NCBI GenBank assembly: GCA_964429465.1
Contig: CAYSCA010000002.1
Span: 1-64,000 of the forward strand
Length of the DNA: 64,000 nt
Direction of reading: 5' to 3'
Source: Ferrovibrio sp964429465
GTDB taxonomy: Bacteria > Pseudomonadota > Alphaproteobacteria > Ferrovibrionales > Ferrovibrionaceae
In this document: piece by piece, positions 9,467-18,504 of the stretch
How positions within the stretch are numbered: position 1 is the stretch's first letter
Layout of the letters: every line of letters begins with the position of its first letter
Notes under the pieces: generated by a model
Databases searched by the model: none
What the model was told of the DNA's origin: nothing
What the model saw: the letters and a program-made list of their open reading frames with translations, nothing else
Position numbers and translations under genes: made by a program

Positions 9467-10488
9467 TTCGCCTGGCCTCCCGTCAGGCGGATTCGCGGGT
9501 CAAGCCAGGCCAGCAGGATGTCGGAAATCAGCATGCCGAAAACGGTCAGCACCGCAAGAAACATCAGGAACGATCCGGCCAGATACTGATCGAGCGACTG
9601 CAGGGCGCCGAGCAGCATCGGGCCGGCGGTGGGCAGGCTCATCACGACCGAAACGATCACCGATCCCGACACCACCGACGGCAGCAGGTTGCCGATATCC
9701 GCAATGAACGGGTTCAGCGCCATGCGGATCGGGTATTTGATCAGCAGCCGCATCGGCGGCACGCCTTTGGCGCGTGCCGTCGTGACATACTGTTTCTGCA
9801 GTTCATCCAGCAGGTTTGCGCGCAAGCGCCGGATCATCGCCGCCGTGCCGGAGGTACCGATCACGATCACCGGAACAGCCATATGTGCGAACAGAGACTG
9901 GATTTTCTTCCAGTTCCACGGCGCATCGATCAGCTCGGGATCGACCAGGCCGCCCATGCTGACGCCGAACCAGACATTGACATAGTAGAGCAGGACCAGC
10001 GCCAGCAGGAAATTCGGTGTGGCCAGGCCGATATAGCCGAAGAGGGTGAAGCCATAATCGCCCCAGGAATACTGCCGGGTCGCCGAATAGACGCCGATCG
10101 GAAACGCCACAATATAGATGAAGAGGATGGTGAAGAGATTGATGATGGCGGTCATCACCAGGCGGTCGCCGATCAGCTCGCCGACCGGACGGTTGTATTC
10201 GAACGACCAGCCCCAATCGCCCTGCATCAATCCGGACAGGCCATTCGGGCCAGGCCAGAAGCCCATCCAGATCGCGTATTGCTCGAGCAGGGGCCGGTCG
10301 AGGGCATATTGCCTGCGCAGGAATTCCGCGCGCTCCAGTGCGGAGCTGTCGCCCTGGGCGCGCAGTTCGGCGATCTGGTTGCTGAGATAATCTCCGGGCG
10401 GCAGTTTGATGATGAGGAATATCAGGAGGCTGATGATCAGCAGCGTCGGGATCATCAGCAGCAGGCGGCGCGCAAGATACATCAACAT
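9463..10488 (-). CDS. ABC transporter permease (OppB/DppB/YejB type)
   Basis: First permease subunit, 341 residues, with six predicted membrane helices starting at MLMYLARRLLLMIPTLLII. The EAA-like loop is TARAKGVPPMRLLIKYPIR. The periplasmic insertion after helix 1 contains a PGPNGLSGL segment typical of the DppB/YejB family. The gene sits 15 bases after the solute-binding protein gene and overlaps the second permease by 4 bases. Confidence 0.93.
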   Translation of the reverse strand: MLMYLARRLLLMIPTLLIISLLIFLIIKLPPGDYLSNQIAELRAQGDSSALERAEFLRRQYALDRPLLEQYAIWMGFWPGPNGLSGLMQGDWGWSFEYNRPVGELIGDRLVMTAIINLFTILFIYIVAFPIGVYSATRQYSWGDYGFTLFGYIGLATPNFLLALVLLYYVNVWFGVSMGGLVDPELIDAPWNWKKIQSLFAHMAVPVIVIGTSGTAAMIRRLRANLLDELQKQYVTTARAKGVPPMRLLIKYPIRMALNPFIADIGNLLPSVVSGSVIVSVVMSLPTAGPMLLGALQSLDQYLAGSFLMFLAVLTVFGMLISDILLAWLDPRIRLTGGQAK

Positions 10489-10503
10489 CGGGTCGGCCTT
10501 GTC

Positions 10504-12405
10504 TTACGGGCGCAGCCAGAAGGTTTCAGGCCTGTAGATGCCGATGAACGCCCCCGGATCCCAGTTGAATATTCCTTCCTTCGGAATATTGGCCAGCTTT
10601 TTGTTGATCACGATCGGCTGAAACACGCCGCTGACCACACCGATCGTGAAGGTCTGGTCGGCGTGGATCGACAGCATGCGATGCCAGATCCGTTCGCGCT
10701 CCGCCGTATCGTCGGCATCCAGCCAGGTCTGGAACAGATCGAACAATTCGCGCGCGACCGGCATATCGATCGGTTCGCCGGATTGTCCGCCCGTCTCATA
10801 CCACTGGCCCCATTTCGGCCATTGCAGGCCGTATTGCGAGGTCGGCGCCAGCTCGTTGGGGATGGTTTCGGGCCTAGCCAGGCCATTCTCCAGCCCGGTC
10901 CAGACCGACATCATCGCCTCTCCGGAGAAGATCCGGTTGCGCACGATGTCGCGCTGGCTCGGCTTGGCGAACAGCTTGACCCCGATATTTGCCCAATTCT
11001 CGCCGATCAGTTCCAGGATGTCGGTCTGTTCGGTATCCTCGCCGGCCGTCTCGACGACGATTTCCAGAGGTCGCCCGTCGGGGAGCAGGCGGATGCCATT
11101 GCCATCACGTTTGGTCAGGCCGAGCTGGTCCAGCAGCCGGTTCGCAGCGGCCGGGTCAAAGGTCGCATTCTTGGTCTGGTATTCCGGCCGGAACAGCGGG
11201 CTGCTGTTCAGCACGGTGTTGTTCGATTCTATCGCCAGGCCAAAGAACAGCGTCTCGTTGATCGCCTGACGATCGATCGCAAGCGACAGCGCCCGCCGGA
11301 AGTCGGCTTTCCGCATCAGGCTGCGCCAGGTTGGATCGTTACAATTCAAGTTCGGAAACAGCGCGAAATGCGAGCCTTTGGCGGTGCGCCACAGCAGCGT
11401 CTTGTAGCCCGCGCGTTTCTCGTTTTCCTTCAGGAAGGTGAAATTGTTGAAGGTTATGGTGCGGAACTGGAGGTCGACCTCGCCGGCGCCGGCTTTCGCG
11501 GCGATCAGCTTGCTGTCGGCCTGGGTCAGCACGATGCGGTCGATATAAGGCAACTGCCGGCCATTGCTGTCGATGCGATGGTAGTAGGGGTTGCGCTGCG
11601 CCAGGAAGCGGATGGCAGGCGGTCGCGTGGCGATGACCCACGGATCGAGCGACGGCAGATCCGGGTTGTCCGCCTCATACATGTTGTCGACCCGATTATG
11701 CAGGGCAGCCCAGTTGCGCCGCTTCGAGGCGGCGACTTCCCGCGCCAGCGCCTCCGGATCGGCGTATTTCACATGGAATTTCTTCATGTAATGGGCGGGG
11801 CGGTAGATGTAGAGTGGCGCCGCGCCGGCCAGCCGAGGCAGGAAATAGGGGTTCCGCTTGCTCCACTCGTAACGGACGGTAAGCTCGTCGGGAAAGCTCA
11901 CCTTCGGCGGTTCGCCATCCACCAGCAGCGCGATCGGCGGGCCTGACGGGCTGAGCTCCTTGTTGTTGGCCACATCTTCCCAGTAATAGCGGAAATCCTC
12001 TGCCGTAAACGGATGGCCATCCGACCACTTATGGCCCCGACGCAGGTGGAAGGTGAAAATCCGCTCGTCCTGGACGGAATAGGATTCCACAAGATCCGGA
12101 ACGATCTCGAAGGATTGGTCATAGACGACCAGTCGCGTATACCCGATCACGCTGAGCAGCCGCGTATCGCGCGCGCGGCCGATCAACGTCCGCAATTCCC
12201 CGCCGGACCGGCCGGCCTCTGCGGGCGCGGTATAGCTGACGATCAACGGCTGTTGCGGTACGCGCTGTTCCACGGGAGGAAGCCGTCCCCCCGCGACCTC
12301 GGCCTCCAGCGCGGGCGTTTCCTGCAAGTCTGCCGGCTGCGCGAAGGCATCGAAGCCTGCGACCAGCAGGGCACAGCAGAAGATGAGGCGATACATGCGT
12401 CTCAT
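10504..12405 (-). CDS. ABC transporter solute-binding protein, family 5 (long, YejA/AgpA-like)
   Basis: Periplasmic binding protein of 633 residues with an N-terminal Sec signal (YRLIFCCALLVAGFDAFAQ, cleavage near residue 22). It has the SBP_bac_5 fold: FTFHLRRGHKWSDGHPF near residue 110 and the ADFRRALSLAIDRQAI helix near 365. At over 600 residues it is longer than DppA/OppA and resembles the YejA or alpha-galactoside AgpA branch, so the ligand may be a modified peptide or an oligosaccharide. It overlaps the fused ATPase gene by 4 bases. Neighbouring glycosyltransferases favour a glycan-derived ligand, but this is inference. Confidence 0.9.
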   Translation of the reverse strand: MRRMYRLIFCCALLVAGFDAFAQPADLQETPALEAEVAGGRLPPVEQRVPQQPLIVSYTAPAEAGRSGGELRTLIGRARDTRLLSVIGYTRLVVYDQSFEIVPDLVESYSVQDERIFTFHLRRGHKWSDGHPFTAEDFRYYWEDVANNKELSPSGPPIALLVDGEPPKVSFPDELTVRYEWSKRNPYFLPRLAGAAPLYIYRPAHYMKKFHVKYADPEALAREVAASKRRNWAALHNRVDNMYEADNPDLPSLDPWVIATRPPAIRFLAQRNPYYHRIDSNGRQLPYIDRIVLTQADSKLIAAKAGAGEVDLQFRTITFNNFTFLKENEKRAGYKTLLWRTAKGSHFALFPNLNCNDPTWRSLMRKADFRRALSLAIDRQAINETLFFGLAIESNNTVLNSSPLFRPEYQTKNATFDPAAANRLLDQLGLTKRDGNGIRLLPDGRPLEIVVETAGEDTEQTDILELIGENWANIGVKLFAKPSQRDIVRNRIFSGEAMMSVWTGLENGLARPETIPNELAPTSQYGLQWPKWGQWYETGGQSGEPIDMPVARELFDLFQTWLDADDTAERERIWHRMLSIHADQTFTIGVVSGVFQPIVINKKLANIPKEGIFNWDPGAFIGIYRPETFWLRP

Positions 12406-14288
12406 GCGACCAGATCCCGCAACTCGGCATTGTCGGCGGCGCGCACGAGATGGCCATTGCCGATCTCGATCATGCGCGGCCGGGTTGAACCGCTGATGGT
12501 GAATGGCTGCGGCCAGGCGGCCGGGTTGGAAGCCTTGCCCTCCATGAGAAGGCGAAGATCCAGGCGGCTGCTCGGGTCCGGTTTCGGCACCGCCGAAAGC
12601 AGCGCCTTGGTGTAGGGATGGACAGGATTCGAGAACAGCGCTTCACGCGGTGCGATCTCGACCAGACGGCCGGCGCACATGACGGCAATACGGTCGGCGA
12701 TATAATCCACCACGGCGAGATTGTGGGAGATGAACAGATAGGTCAGCCCAAGCTCCTTCTGCAGATCCTTCAGCAGGTTCAGAATCTGCGCCTGGATCGA
12801 GACATCGAGCGCCGAGACCGGATCATCGCAGATCAGCAGGTCTGGCTGCAGGGCCAGAGCGCGGGCGATGCCAATGCGCTGCCGCTGGCCGCCCGAGAAG
12901 GAATGCGGGTAGCGGCGCATGAAGCGGGCGTCCAATCCAACCAGGGTCATCAGCTCCTTCACCCGCTCGAACCGCTCGTCATCGTCACCAATGCCATGGA
13001 TCACCATCGGCTCGGAGATGATGTCCAGCACCGTCATGCGCGGATTGAGCGACGAGAAGGGGTCCTGGAAGATGAACTGCACCTTGCGGCGATAGGCGAA
13101 GAGATCCTCGTCCTCCAATGTCAGGACGTCTGTCATCTGCTCACCATCATGGAACCGGATGGCGCCGCTGTCGGGCTTGAGGGCGCGAAGGATGAGCTTG
13201 CTGGCGGTCGTCTTGCCGCAGCCGGATTCGCCGACCAGTCCGAGGCACTCGCCGCGATTGATCGTGAAGCTGACATCATCGACGGCCAGAATGCGGGTCG
13301 ATTGCTGCCCGCCAAAGAGCCCGCCCTTGCGCAGGGTGAAGCTTTTGCTGACATGATCCACCTGCAGCAGCGGTTCGCCGACCGCGCCGGCGCTGCGCGG
13401 CCTGTTGCGCAGCAGGCCGCCGACTTCGGCCTTGATCTCGCGGATCGGGATCAGCCTTTCGCCCGGCTTCATGTCGAAGCGGGGCACGGCATTGAGCAGG
13501 GCGCGCAGATAGGAGTGGCGGGGATCGCGGAAGATGTCGTCGAGCGTGCCCCGCTCCATCACCTCGCCGTGATACATCACAACGATCTCATCAGCCATGT
13601 TGGCAACGACGCCAAGGTCGTGGGTGATCATCAACACGGCCATGCCGAGTTCGGCCTGCAGGTCCTTGATCAATTTCAGGATCTGCGCCTGGATGGTTAC
13701 GTCGAGGGCCGTCGTGGGCTCATCGGCAATCAGCAGGGCCGGCCGGCAGACGAGCGCCATGGCAATCATGGCACGTTGCCGCAATCCGCCCGAGAGTTCG
13801 AAGGCATAGGTCTTCATCGCCCGTTGCGGGTCGGGGAAGCCGACCAGTCGCAGCATCTCGGTAGCGATTTCCCGGCCCTCGGCGGTACTCGATCTGCGAT
13901 GCAGATGCAGGGATTCGGTGACCTGATCCCCGATCGTGTGGAGCGGGCTCAGCGAGGTCATCGGTTCCTGGAATATGATGGACATCCGCCCGCCCTGGAG
14001 GTCGCGCATCGCGGCGCTGCGCGGATCCAGCGAGGCGATGTCGATCGGGTCGGCCGGCGTTAGCGGATCGAAGAACCGGATGCTGCCGCCGGCTATCCGC
14101 GCGATGCGCGGCAGAATACCCATGATGCTCTGGCTGACGACCGATTTACCCGATCCGGACTCGCCGACCAGGGCAACTGTTCGGCCCTGAGGGATGCGGA
14201 AGCTGACGCCATTGACAGCCTTGATCAGGCCTTCGGGCAGCGTGAAATGGACGTGCAAGTCGTCGATTTCGAGGACATTTCCGGTCAC
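12402..14288 (-). CDS. Fused duplicated ABC ATPase of the Dpp/Yej class
   Basis: About 628 residues containing two complete ATPase domains, equivalent to DppD plus DppF (the YejF arrangement). Each half has a Walker A (GESGSGKS and GESGCGKT), an ABC signature (ELSGGLRQRAMIAM and SFSGGQRQRIGIARAL) and a Walker B with catalytic Glu (LLIADEPTTALD and LLICDDPVSALD; note Asp instead of Glu in the second). The oligopeptide-class C-terminal motif HPYTKALLSAVPKPDP is present. An ATG at 14306 is possible, but the GTG at 14288 has a GAGGA ribosome site and makes the GTGA overlap with the upstream gene seen throughout this operon, so I prefer it. Confidence 0.93.
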   Translation of the reverse strand: MTGNVLEIDDLHVHFTLPEGLIKAVNGVSFRIPQGRTVALVGESGSGKSVVSQSIMGILPRIARIAGGSIRFFDPLTPADPIDIASLDPRSAAMRDLQGGRMSIIFQEPMTSLSPLHTIGDQVTESLHLHRRSSTAEGREIATEMLRLVGFPDPQRAMKTYAFELSGGLRQRAMIAMALVCRPALLIADEPTTALDVTIQAQILKLIKDLQAELGMAVLMITHDLGVVANMADEIVVMYHGEVMERGTLDDIFRDPRHSYLRALLNAVPRFDMKPGERLIPIREIKAEVGGLLRNRPRSAGAVGEPLLQVDHVSKSFTLRKGGLFGGQQSTRILAVDDVSFTINRGECLGLVGESGCGKTTASKLILRALKPDSGAIRFHDGEQMTDVLTLEDEDLFAYRRKVQFIFQDPFSSLNPRMTVLDIISEPMVIHGIGDDDERFERVKELMTLVGLDARFMRRYPHSFSGGQRQRIGIARALALQPDLLICDDPVSALDVSIQAQILNLLKDLQKELGLTYLFISHNLAVVDYIADRIAVMCAGRLVEIAPREALFSNPVHPYTKALLSAVPKPDPSSRLDLRLLMEGKASNPAAWPQPFTISGSTRPRMIEIGNGHLVRAADNAELRDLVA

Positions 14289-14815
14289 GGCCGTTCCTCG
14301 TGCCATTGTCCGGCATCGGTGAGCAGCCGGGTGGCATTGGCGCGCGTCGACGCACTGACCGCAATCCCGTTCCGGTCGGCCGCCGCGAGGGCCTGCTGAA
14401 CCAGATGCGGAAAGCCGCTCAGGTTGCTGTCGACCCGCAGGCGCGCCCTGTGTCCTTCCGCCCTGTGCCCTTCAATGGTCAATTGCAGCCATCCCTCGCT
14501 CCGATCGCGGCGTGTCGAATAGAACCGCAGGCCGATACCTGTAATATCCGACCACGGCATGACCGTCCGACGACGCTCGAACCCCCACCGGTTGTGCGAT
14601 GCGATGCCTGAAGGGTCGAGTTCGATCTCGATCTGCTGACGCCACAAAGTGATGGCGCCTAGCCAGACAAAAAGCAGGCTCAAGCCGGTCAACAGGGCAA
14701 AAATGACAGATTGGGGCGCGGCAAACAACAGCAGTCCGAGGCAGGCAAGCAGCCCCAGGCCGGACCGCAGATAGTCGGGCCACAGGCGGGAAGCAGGATA
14801 ATGCAGGAGAGTCAT
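14285..14815 (-). CDS. Small membrane protein with PH-like domain
   Basis: A 176-residue protein with two adjacent hydrophobic helices near the N-terminus (about residues 17-36 and 38-58), then a cytoplasmic beta-rich domain (ELDPSGIASHNRW, MPWSDITGIGLRFY, LQLTIEGH) of the bacterial PH/YcxB kind. No function is known for this class. It overlaps the deacetylase-like gene upstream and the ATPase gene downstream by 4 bases each, so it is embedded in the operon that joins glycosyltransferases to the importer. Confidence 0.7.
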   Translation of the reverse strand: MTLLHYPASRLWPDYLRSGLGLLACLGLLLFAAPQSVIFALLTGLSLLFVWLGAITLWRQQIEIELDPSGIASHNRWGFERRRTVMPWSDITGIGLRFYSTRRDRSEGWLQLTIEGHRAEGHRARLRVDSNLSGFPHLVQQALAAADRNGIAVSASTRANATRLLTDAGQWHEERP

Positions 14816-15621
14816 GATCGGAGGATGGCGTCGTCGGCGCCGATCCGCAGGCTGCCTTCCAGATCGAGCCAGTCGCCGGCCGGGTGTTTCCGGATGCGCA
14901 TGAGGAAGTCCGCAATGAAATCCCAGCCCGCTTCATCATGGCGCAGATGATGGGTCAGCAGACCAAGCGCTTGTTGCGGTGCAGCACCGCGGCGCATCTC
15001 TTCCAGACTTTGCCGGGCGGCCGATAGGGCCGTTTTGATACCGGCGATACTATCCCGCCCTTTCCAGTCAACGGGGTCGACATGCGTATTCACCTGGCAC
15101 AGACCGGGGGCAGCCCAGTATTGCTGCCGCAGCTGAAAACCGGAGAGCACCGAGAAGCCCAAGTGTGCCAGATGGCCCGTCAGCCCGGCAGGAAAGCGGT
15201 TCCAGGGAGGAACCAGGATGGAGCGGGTTTGCTGCGGGAACAGCACGCGCATTATGGCCTGCCCTTCCTCCAGATCCTGCAGGCTGCTCTCCCAGGGCCG
15301 GGAGAGGGGGAATTCGCATTTCTTTTCGCAGGGCGCGGCATGGTTGATATGAGCAAAGCCATGCTGCGCTGCGGTAATAGCCGGTCGCATATTCAGAAAA
15401 TCGGCGAATCCGGCTGTCGCCTGCTGGGGCACTACCGCGATCGTCAGGGGCACGGCCATTTCTGACTGAAGGTCCAGAAGGCGCCGCAGCGCCGGCGTGA
15501 CCTTGGCGGCATCGTCATCGCGCCACCAGAACCAGGCGGTGCGGCCCTCTGCGGCCCAGCGGTCCAGTTCCCGATCCAGGGCCTCCCAATCATCGCGGAG
15601 CAAGGTGGCCGATGCCGTCAT
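14812..15621 (-). CDS. Polysaccharide deacetylase-like protein
   Basis: A 269-residue protein starting MTASATLLRDDWEAL; the start is fixed by the ATGA overlap with the upstream glycosyltransferase gene. The fold of carbohydrate esterase family 4 is suggested by the early Asp pair (FWWRDDDA, about residue 35), a hydrophobic strand (MAVPLTIAVVP), a His in the next element (AQHGFAHINHA) and ILVPPWNRF. It has no signal peptide, so it would act in the cytoplasm on a lipid-linked or soluble glycan. Assignment to the superfamily is fairly safe; the substrate is unknown. Confidence 0.75.
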   Translation of the reverse strand: MTASATLLRDDWEALDRELDRWAAEGRTAWFWWRDDDAAKVTPALRRLLDLQSEMAVPLTIAVVPQQATAGFADFLNMRPAITAAQHGFAHINHAAPCEKKCEFPLSRPWESSLQDLEEGQAIMRVLFPQQTRSILVPPWNRFPAGLTGHLAHLGFSVLSGFQLRQQYWAAPGLCQVNTHVDPVDWKGRDSIAGIKTALSAARQSLEEMRRGAAPQQALGLLTHHLRHDEAGWDFIADFLMRIRKHPAGDWLDLEGSLRIGADDAILRS

Positions 15622-16778
15622 TGCGGGAAGCGGTCCTGTAGCGCTTGGCGAACCAGCCGGACAACCTCTTCGGTGCCATTGAGGTTGATGCCGGCCGCCG
15701 CAGAAGGGGGGGCAGCCAGCGCCGCATCTATGGCGGCTGCCAGGCGCTCCGCACTCAGTTCGGATTCGCGCACCACCTGCAGCAATCCGCGCTGTGCCAG
15801 CAGATTGGCCCGCAAGGCCTGTTCGGTTTCCTCGCCGCCCGAGAACGGGACCACGACGCCCCGGGCGCGGCTGGCGAGCGTCTCCATAACGGTATTGTAT
15901 CCGGCCTTGCTGATCGACAGCAGGCACCGGCGCAGCATGCCGGGAAAATCCGGCCGCGCCGGCTCGATGACGACCCCCGGGCCGGCCATGTTCCGCAGCG
16001 CCTCTATGGCCTCCGGCTGCTCGTGGCGGCTGAGCAGCAGGCGCCACGGCTTGTCACGGGCCGCCGAAAGCGGCCGCGCGGCCAGCGCCGTGCGGAACAG
16101 CGGCATCCCCACGGCACCGCCTCCCGCCGAGACCAGCACCTCGCCGGTGCCAGCCTCGGTGATCGGTACATTATGCTGTTCGACGATATAGCCAGTATAT
16201 TGCAGTTGCCCCCTGATCTGTTCAGCCAGGGGAAAGGTCTGCTCGAAGGGGATGACGGCCGGATCGCCGTGAACGAGCGCGCCATCGTAAAACTGCTGCA
16301 GCCAGGCAATGGTGTCGAGGTCGCGCTCCGGCTTCGAGCGGTCGACGAGAATGTCGCGTACGGAACTGAAGACCAGCGGGCGCGGCCTCATCTCCCGGAT
16401 GCGCGTGAGCAGCGGCAGCAATTCGAACCGCATGGGGCGGCGCCCGAACGGAAACAGTTCGGTGAGAAGGACATCCGGCGCAATCTCGTCGAACATGCGA
16501 TTCAGGATGCTCAGCCGGGCAGCACGCCAATCATCGGTTATCGGTATGTTGTTTTCGTCGAGCAGCACGCGAAAGCTGGCATCCTGGGCGCGCGCGGGCG
16601 GTAGTTGCAGGAAGCGGATGCCGTCCAGGCCGTGCAGGGTGGGATCGGGCATGCCGCCGGAGACCAGCGTGGTCTCGAAACCGCCGCGCGCCATCGACCG
16701 GGCGATCGCCGAAACACGATGCAGATGCCCGACACCGAGCAGATGCTGCACATAGATCATGACGCGCGGCATCGCCAT
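15618..16778 (-). CDS. MurG-like glycosyltransferase (GT28-type)
   Basis: A 386-residue GT-B-fold enzyme. The N-terminal half starts VMIYVQHLLGVGHLHRVSAI, a GT28-type glycine-rich entry with GHxxR. The C-terminal half has VSAGGGAVGMPLF and SKAGYNTVMETLASRARGVV, which matches the nucleotide-sugar-binding region of MurG-like enzymes. It resembles the product at 19769-20995 in both halves, so the two are probably paralogues. It is encoded 5 bases after the phosphatase gene. Donor and acceptor are unknown. Confidence 0.82.
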   Translation of the reverse strand: MAMPRVMIYVQHLLGVGHLHRVSAIARSMARGGFETTLVSGGMPDPTLHGLDGIRFLQLPPARAQDASFRVLLDENNIPITDDWRAARLSILNRMFDEIAPDVLLTELFPFGRRPMRFELLPLLTRIREMRPRPLVFSSVRDILVDRSKPERDLDTIAWLQQFYDGALVHGDPAVIPFEQTFPLAEQIRGQLQYTGYIVEQHNVPITEAGTGEVLVSAGGGAVGMPLFRTALAARPLSAARDKPWRLLLSRHEQPEAIEALRNMAGPGVVIEPARPDFPGMLRRCLLSISKAGYNTVMETLASRARGVVVPFSGGEETEQALRANLLAQRGLLQVVRESELSAERLAAAIDAALAAPPSAAAGINLNGTEEVVRLVRQALQDRFPQ

Positions 16779-16783
16779 CGCCC

Positions 16784-17365
16784 TTACTCCAGCGGAATGT
16801 TCATGGCCAGAGGCTCCGGCCGGCCATCGGCGGTGATGCCGAATTCATGCAGGCAGCTCCAGTTCACCTTGACCGGAGGTTTCCCGATCATCGGCCAGCC
16901 GTAAGCCTGGGCCAGGATCGCGCGAATGACGCCCTTGTGGGTTATGGCGCCGACGTCAACCGTGCCGGCACCCAGCCGCTGCAGCCAGGGACGCAGTCGC
17001 TCCTGCACCTGTCGCGGACTCTCGCCGCCCGGAGGCTGGAAATCCAGACCGCGCTGTTCATTGACGGCGAAGGCTTCACCATACTGGGTATTCAATTCTG
17101 CCAGGGTTCGGCCCTCATAGGCACCCCAGTCCATTTCGGTGAGCGCCGGCTCCACCGCAGCCTCGATGCCGAGCAGGGCGGCGGTTTCCTGCGCGCGGCG
17201 TAGCGGGCTGACCAGCCAGGCTCTCTGTCGGTAGGGTGCGGGCAAGCGGAGGCCGGTGAAAGCCGCGCGGCCGGCCTCGGAAAGCGGCATGTCTGCGCGG
17301 CCCTGGATGCGACGGTCCGCGTTCCAGCCCGTCGGCGCGTGTCGCAGTAGCGCAAGCCGGATCAT
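16784..17365 (-). CDS. Histidine phosphatase family protein
   Basis: A 193-residue phosphoglycerate-mutase-fold enzyme. The phospho-accepting histidine is in LLRHAPTGWN (an RHA variant of RHG), followed by DMPLSEAGR and VSPLRRAQETA. The second catalytic His is in ITHKGVIRAIL. Members dephosphorylate small metabolites, for example alpha-ribazole phosphate. Nothing nearby belongs to cobalamin synthesis, so a sugar or lipid phosphate in the surrounding glycan pathway is more plausible. It overlaps the upstream glycosyltransferase gene by 4 bases. Confidence 0.85.
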   Translation of the reverse strand: MIRLALLRHAPTGWNADRRIQGRADMPLSEAGRAAFTGLRLPAPYRQRAWLVSPLRRAQETAALLGIEAAVEPALTEMDWGAYEGRTLAELNTQYGEAFAVNEQRGLDFQPPGGESPRQVQERLRPWLQRLGAGTVDVGAITHKGVIRAILAQAYGWPMIGKPPVKVNWSCLHEFGITADGRPEPLAMNIPLE

Positions 17366-18501
17366 GCCGGCAATCCCAGTTCCACGAATACTGCGGCGAG
17401 CCGCTCCTGCGCGGCGGTCATCGACAGGTTGCGCGCCACATGGGCCTTGGCAGCCCGCGACATGTTCGTTCGCAGTTCCGGCTGCACCAGCAGATGGTCC
17501 AGTGCTTCCGTCAGGGCATCGGTGGAGTCGTCCTCCGCCAGCCAGCCGGTCACACCGTGCTGCACGATATCCGGAACGCCGCGGGTATTCACCGATAAGA
17601 CCGGCAGACCGGCTGCCTGCGCCTCCAGGAGCGCCATGCCATACGCTTCATTCACCGCAGGCCACACATACAGATCGCTGGCCGAGTAGAATTCGGCTAG
17701 TGCCGCCGGGGCCAGCTGTCCCGCGAAACATGTCCGCGCGCGGGCAGGTTCGAATGCCGCCTTGACGCTGGCGAGCTCGGGCCCGTCGCCGACCAGTATC
17801 GCATGCCATCGCAAATCCAGGCATTGCTCCAGCGTTCCGGCAAGACGGCGATAAGAGGCGAGCTTGTCACCCGCGCGCATCATGCCAACGGCCAGAAGCC
17901 AGGGGCAATCTTGCGGCAGCCGGAATGTTTCGGCGATGGACCGGCGATGCTTCTCGCGCTGCGACGCGGCGTGCGCGAAAGGTGTAGGATCGAGGAAGGG
18001 CGGCAGGGAACGGACTTTGGCGGCTCCGGCGAAGGCGGCCAGACAGGCGCTGTCGAGCGTTGTGATCGCCAGCAGCACATCGGCGGCGCGGATCGCCACG
18101 CCTGCCTGAGCATATCCGGCCGCCCATGCACCCTGCTGCCGCTTGGGCGCCACCGAAGGTTCGGCGATTACATAGGGCAGCCCGAACCGGGCTTTCAGGG
18201 CGGGGCCGAGATAATCGGCAGCCTTGTGATAGACGTGGTAGGTGAACAGCAGGTCGGGGCGAGTTGCCGCATCGGCTTCCCAGACCGCAGTCAGGCGTGC
18301 AACTTCCCTGCGCCCCTCTACGCCGGTTGCGGCTTCCGCGGCCGGATCGCCGGTGCGGTTATAGCTGCGCAATGCCGAAATGACGCTCACCTGATGGCCC
18401 ATGCCTTGCAGAGCTTCGATCAGAAGGCGGGCCATGCGCCGGTCGCCGGAAGGGGCAGGGTGGTCCGGCGGCTTGAGCGGTGCGTAGAAGCCGATTTTCA
18501 T
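17362..18501 (-). CDS. Glycosyltransferase family 4 protein
   Basis: A 379-residue GT-B enzyme. Its N-terminal domain starts MKIGFYAPLKPPDHPAPSGD with a glycine- and proline-rich acceptor loop. The C-terminal domain has the GT4 donor-binding sequence YVWPAVNEAYGMALLEAQA, with the E-x7-E pattern, and GLPVLSVNTRGVPDIV. Soluble, probably membrane-associated at the cytoplasmic face. It starts 3 bases after the next upstream GT4 gene. Confidence 0.88.
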   Translation of the reverse strand: MKIGFYAPLKPPDHPAPSGDRRMARLLIEALQGMGHQVSVISALRSYNRTGDPAAEAATGVEGRREVARLTAVWEADAATRPDLLFTYHVYHKAADYLGPALKARFGLPYVIAEPSVAPKRQQGAWAAGYAQAGVAIRAADVLLAITTLDSACLAAFAGAAKVRSLPPFLDPTPFAHAASQREKHRRSIAETFRLPQDCPWLLAVGMMRAGDKLASYRRLAGTLEQCLDLRWHAILVGDGPELASVKAAFEPARARTCFAGQLAPAALAEFYSASDLYVWPAVNEAYGMALLEAQAAGLPVLSVNTRGVPDIVQHGVTGWLAEDDSTDALTEALDHLLVQPELRTNMSRAAKAHVARNLSMTAAQERLAAVFVELGLPA

Positions 18502-18504
18502 GGC

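Noticed and set aside
9415..11946. An 843-codon open frame on the plus strand across the importer genes
   Set aside because: It is opposite to two genes with clear permease and binding-protein motifs. The translation is rich in Arg, Gln, His and Asp with no domain, typical of antisense frames in GC-rich coding DNA.
12618..14063. A 481-codon plus-strand frame opposite the fused ATPase
   Set aside because: The minus strand carries two complete ABC ATPase domains. The plus-strand product has no recognisable motif.
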